Part shown: positions 61,256 to 64,000 of the stretch, in pieces
Layout of the letters: the number at the start of each line of letters is the position of its first letter
How positions within the stretch are numbered: the first letter of the stretch is position 1
DNA from: Alistipes sp. ZOR0009
GTDB taxonomy: Bacteria > Bacteroidota > Bacteroidia > Bacteroidales > ZOR0009
Assembly: GCF_000798815.1 (NCBI RefSeq)
Contig: NZ_JTLD01000025.1
Coordinates: forward strand, 1 to 64,000
DNA: 64,000 nucleotides
Direction: 5' to 3'
The notes under the pieces: model-generated
Seen by the model: the letters and a program-made list of their open reading frames with translations, nothing else
Databases searched by the model: none
Told to the model about the DNA's origin: nothing
Program-made: the position numbers and the translations under genes

Positions 61256-63165
61256 TAAAAAAGTTGCTTATTGCCAATCGTGGCGAAATTGCGCTAAGGA
61301 TTATAGCAACCGCTAAACGAATGGGGATTCGTACGGTTGCAATTTACCATGCGGCAGATAATGCTTTACCTTTCGTCAATGCCGCAGATGAGGCTTTAAA
61401 TTTAGGTGAAGGTGCCCTATCAGATACCTACCTAAACGGTCCAGCAATTGTTCAGCTAGCAAAAACAGCAGGTGCAGATGCCATACACCCAGGATATGGT
61501 TTCTTGTCTGAAAATGCGGAGTTTGCCCATTTGTGCCGACAAAGCGGAATTACTTTTGTTGGTCCTTCTCCTGAAGTCATTGCGGTAATGGGAGATAAGA
61601 CTACATCCCGTTGCTATGCACAATCTCTAGGACTTCCTGTCGTGCAAGGTTATGAAGGAAATCCTTCCGAAATATTGGCGCAGGTTCAGAATGACGATTT
61701 TCCGTTACTTGTTAAACCATCATTAGGAGGTGGGGGAAAAGGAATGAAGGTGGCTAGGAATTTTGATGAGCTAAGAGATGCTCTCCAAACCGCCTCGCGA
61801 GAATCTTTACGCTATTTCAATTCTGATTCAGTTTTTGTAGAGCATCTAGTCTTATTTCCACGTCATATTGAGGTGCAGATTATTGCTGATGGAGCAGGAA
61901 ATGTCCTCCATCTGTTTGATAGGGAATGCACTTTGCAACGCCGATTTCAAAAAGTGGTAGAGGAGGCTCCCTCTCCCAGCTTAAATGAAAATCAGCGACG
62001 TGAAGCTTATGATATGTCCATTCGTTTAGCCAAAGAGTGTGGTTACATTAACGCAGGGACTGTTGAGTTTTTGTTGGATAGCAAGGGGAAACTCTACTTC
62101 TTAGAAATGAATACCCGTATACAGGTGGAGCATCCTGTTACGGAGGCAATCGTTGGGATTGACATTGTGGAGTTGCAGCTGTTGGTTGCCATGGGGAAGG
62201 AGCTGCCTTTAAAGCAATCTAATATAAAGGTAAACGGAGCGGCAATTGAGCTGCGATTAATTGCTGAAGATGCCGAGAAAGGTTTTTTGCCCTCGGTTGG
62301 ACGGATTGCGCAGCTGAGCATCCCCTCTTCTGCTCGTTTTGATAGATGCTACCAGAATGGAAATGAAATAACGCCCCACTTCGATTCCTTAATTGGTAAG
62401 ATTATAGTTCATGGGGCTACTCGCAAAGATGCCATGGAAAAGAGTTTGCGCGCTCTTGAACAGTCTGCTGTTCATGGAGTAAAAACAAATCTTTCTTTTT
62501 TACGGCAGCTGCTGCTATCTAAGCCATTTATAGAGAATCGCATATATGTTGATTTCATAGATCGCTCATTAGCAGATATGGTTGCAGGTATCAAGGATTT
62601 TAAACATTCTGTTCCTGATCATCTTCTTGTGGCGGCTTTTCTAAGTATTCGCCAATCTAGCTGGCAGCTTTTTTATCAAAATACGCTTTGTGTTGATGAT
62701 CGTTTGATTCGCTTTTATGCGCATTCCACAATGGAGGAGTATCAAATTGCAATAGGCAACACTGCTAAGAATGCGCGTGTAAAAAAAGGTAAGAATAAGC
62801 TTGCTGTTTCTATTGATGGAGCAGAGCATATGCTATTTTTCTCGGAAGAGAACGATGGCATTACCTTAACTTATAAGGGTATTGATTTCGGTATAAAAAC
62901 TAGGAAACTAAACGAAAGTGCCTATAGTCCAAATAAAATGCTTTCCGGTTACGAGAAGACAATAACCTCGCCTTTGAATGGTAAAATAGTGGAAGTAAAG
63001 GTTGAAAAAGGACAGAAAGTTCGTAAAGGAACGCTGCTTCTTGTTGTTGAGTCGATGAAAATGGAGAATAGCATTTTTGCACCTGCAGATGCAACAATTG
63101 CGGAGGTTTTAGTCAAGGTTTCTCAGCAGGTTCAGGGAGGTTCAACACTTCTCAATCTAGAGTAA
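61249..63165 (+). CDS. Acyl-CoA carboxylase biotin carboxylase/BCCP subunit (methylcrotonyl-CoA carboxylase alpha type)
   Basis: Loads CO2 onto biotin and carries it to the partner carboxyltransferase. The 638-residue protein has the biotin carboxylase domain (about 1-440: LLIANRGEIALRI, the ATP-grasp loop KPSLGGGGKGMKV, EMNTRIQVEHPVTE) and a C-terminal biotinyl domain with lysine in VVESMKMEN (near 606). Length fits MccA. It overlaps the hydratase gene by seven bases; the acyl-CoA dehydrogenase follows 54 bases later. Confidence 0.94.
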   Translation: MVIKKLLIANRGEIALRIIATAKRMGIRTVAIYHAADNALPFVNAADEALNLGEGALSDTYLNGPAIVQLAKTAGADAIHPGYGFLSENAEFAHLCRQSGITFVGPSPEVIAVMGDKTTSRCYAQSLGLPVVQGYEGNPSEILAQVQNDDFPLLVKPSLGGGGKGMKVARNFDELRDALQTASRESLRYFNSDSVFVEHLVLFPRHIEVQIIADGAGNVLHLFDRECTLQRRFQKVVEEAPSPSLNENQRREAYDMSIRLAKECGYINAGTVEFLLDSKGKLYFLEMNTRIQVEHPVTEAIVGIDIVELQLLVAMGKELPLKQSNIKVNGAAIELRLIAEDAEKGFLPSVGRIAQLSIPSSARFDRCYQNGNEITPHFDSLIGKIIVHGATRKDAMEKSLRALEQSAVHGVKTNLSFLRQLLLSKPFIENRIYVDFIDRSLADMVAGIKDFKHSVPDHLLVAAFLSIRQSSWQLFYQNTLCVDDRLIRFYAHSTMEEYQIAIGNTAKNARVKKGKNKLAVSIDGAEHMLFFSEENDGITLTYKGIDFGIKTRKLNESAYSPNKMLSGYEKTITSPLNGKIVEVKVEKGQKVRKGTLLLVVESMKMENSIFAPADATIAEVLVKVSQQVQGGSTLLNLE

Positions 63166-63219
63166 AAAAAAGTCGGTTACATTCGATTATTTGGTTGGAA
63201 ATAGAAACGTAATATAAGT

Positions 63220-64000
63220 ATGAAGGAGTATCTTAAAGAGCATCATTGCAGTATTAAGCAGCTTGTAAAGAAATTTGCAGAGACGGAGGTTCGTCCCTTG
63301 GCTAAAGAAATAGATAGGCAAGAAGAGTTCTCTACCCATCTAACCAAACGAATGGGAGAGTTAGGGCTGTTTGGCATTGCCATCCCTGAACAGTATGGAG
63401 GCAAAGGACTCGATTATATGAGCTTTATTGTAGCCGTAGAAGAGCTTGCAAAGGTCGATGGCTCACAGGCTTCAACGTTGGCAGCACACAATGCCCTCGG
63501 TATTATGCCTATATATAAGTATGGGACTGAAGCTCAAAAAATGAAGTATTTACCCCAGCTTTGCACCGGCAACCATACATGGGCATTTGGATTAACGGAG
63601 CGTAATGCCGGAAGCGATAGCCGTGCTACAGAGTCTAAAGCTGTATTGAAGGATGGGAAATGGCATATTAATGGAGCGAAAACGTTCATTTCTAATGCCG
63701 CATCTTCCGTCTCATTGGGTGTTTCTGCTCAGGTTATTACCAACGAAAGTAACGGTGTTAAAGAGCTATCTGTAATTCTTATCGAAAAAGGAACAGCAGG
63801 GTATACAACTGAGCCAATTAAAGGGAAGATGATGTGGCGAGGATCGGACACCGGTTCTTTAACTTTTGATAATGTAGCTGTTCCACAAGAGAATCTGTTA
63901 GGAGAGCTAGGTAAAGGTGCTAAAATAATGTTGGAAACGCTCGATGCAGGTCGACTTTCGATTGCTGCAATGGGGGTTGGCTTGGCTCAAGGTGCGTATG
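63220..64000 (+). CDS. Acyl-CoA dehydrogenase (isovaleryl-CoA type likely), truncated by window end
   Basis: Flavoenzyme dehydrogenating short branched acyl-CoAs. The visible 260 residues open with MKEYLKEHHCSIKQLVKKFAE and contain the signature GLTERNAGSDSRATESKA and DGKWHINGAKTFISNAA, then FDNVAVPQENLLGE. The catalytic glutamate is beyond the window, so subclass is unsettled; isovaleryl-CoA dehydrogenase fits the operon, in which its product would feed the carboxylase. The reading frame is open to base 64000. Confidence 0.88.
   Translation, partial: MKEYLKEHHCSIKQLVKKFAETEVRPLAKEIDRQEEFSTHLTKRMGELGLFGIAIPEQYGGKGLDYMSFIVAVEELAKVDGSQASTLAAHNALGIMPIYKYGTEAQKMKYLPQLCTGNHTWAFGLTERNAGSDSRATESKAVLKDGKWHINGAKTFISNAASSVSLGVSAQVITNESNGVKELSVILIEKGTAGYTTEPIKGKMMWRGSDTGSLTFDNVAVPQENLLGELGKGAKIMLETLDAGRLSIAAMGVGLAQGAY

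Overview
The window is bacterial and almost certainly Bacteroidota (probably Bacteroidales or a close relative). It carries families largely confined to that phylum: a CarboxypepD_reg/TonB receptor, an OMP_b-brl_3-type outer membrane protein, DUF4407, DUF3667, DUF4348-like and DUF6588-like proteins, GIN-domain (DUF2807) lipoproteins and a GH92 alpha-mannosidase. Several starts are preceded by the Bacteroidota sigma-A -7 box TAnnTTTG. Intergenic DNA is AT-rich, and no tRNA, rRNA, CRISPR array, transposase or phage gene is visible. The species cannot be named from this sequence.

Layout. 0-7.6 kb: a RelA/SpoT-type alarmone enzyme with a degenerate HD domain (-), then ligA, a small conserved protein and dapA (+), a pRiA4b ORF-3-like protein and a small beta-barrel protein. 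7.6-13.7 kb: folD, ffh and argS (-), a methyltransferase (+) and a CorA transporter (-). 13.8-20 kb: a GIN lipoprotein, a pstSCAB phosphate operon (-) without phoU, and a divergent Crp/Fnr plus Rrf2 regulator pair. 20.5-26.1 kb: a TonB receptor and beta-helix lipoprotein operon, then a transglutaminase-fold protein. 26.2-32.6 kb: M13 metallopeptidase, ornithine aminotransferase, an orphan PhoB-type response regulator, VOC and GNAT proteins, and a DUF3667 membrane protein. 32.8-35.2 kb: a poorly understood group of three genes around DUF4407. 35.7-41.7 kb: a heavy-metal RND efflux operon headed by a small Cys/His protein. 42-51 kb: DUF6588-like protein, rarA-kdsA, several envelope proteins and a class B1 metallo-beta-lactamase. 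51.9-58.6 kb: GH92 mannosidase, aldo/keto reductase and an outer membrane beta-barrel protein. 58.8-64 kb: an operon of acyl-CoA carboxylase beta subunit, enoyl-CoA hydratase, biotin carboxylase/BCCP and acyl-CoA dehydrogenase (cut by the window end), the layout expected for leucine/isovalerate degradation.

The strongest unexplained signals are in non-coding DNA. Two arrays, 14747-14977 and about 51036-51250, have unrelated sequences but share a near-exact 21-bp pitch (two helical turns), each unit centred on a small dyad-symmetric core. A shorter repeat with exact 7-bp phasing lies between argS and ffh. The TonB-receptor leader has interleaved complementary arms next to the start codon. Much of the coding content is housekeeping with typical Bacteroidota envelope functions.
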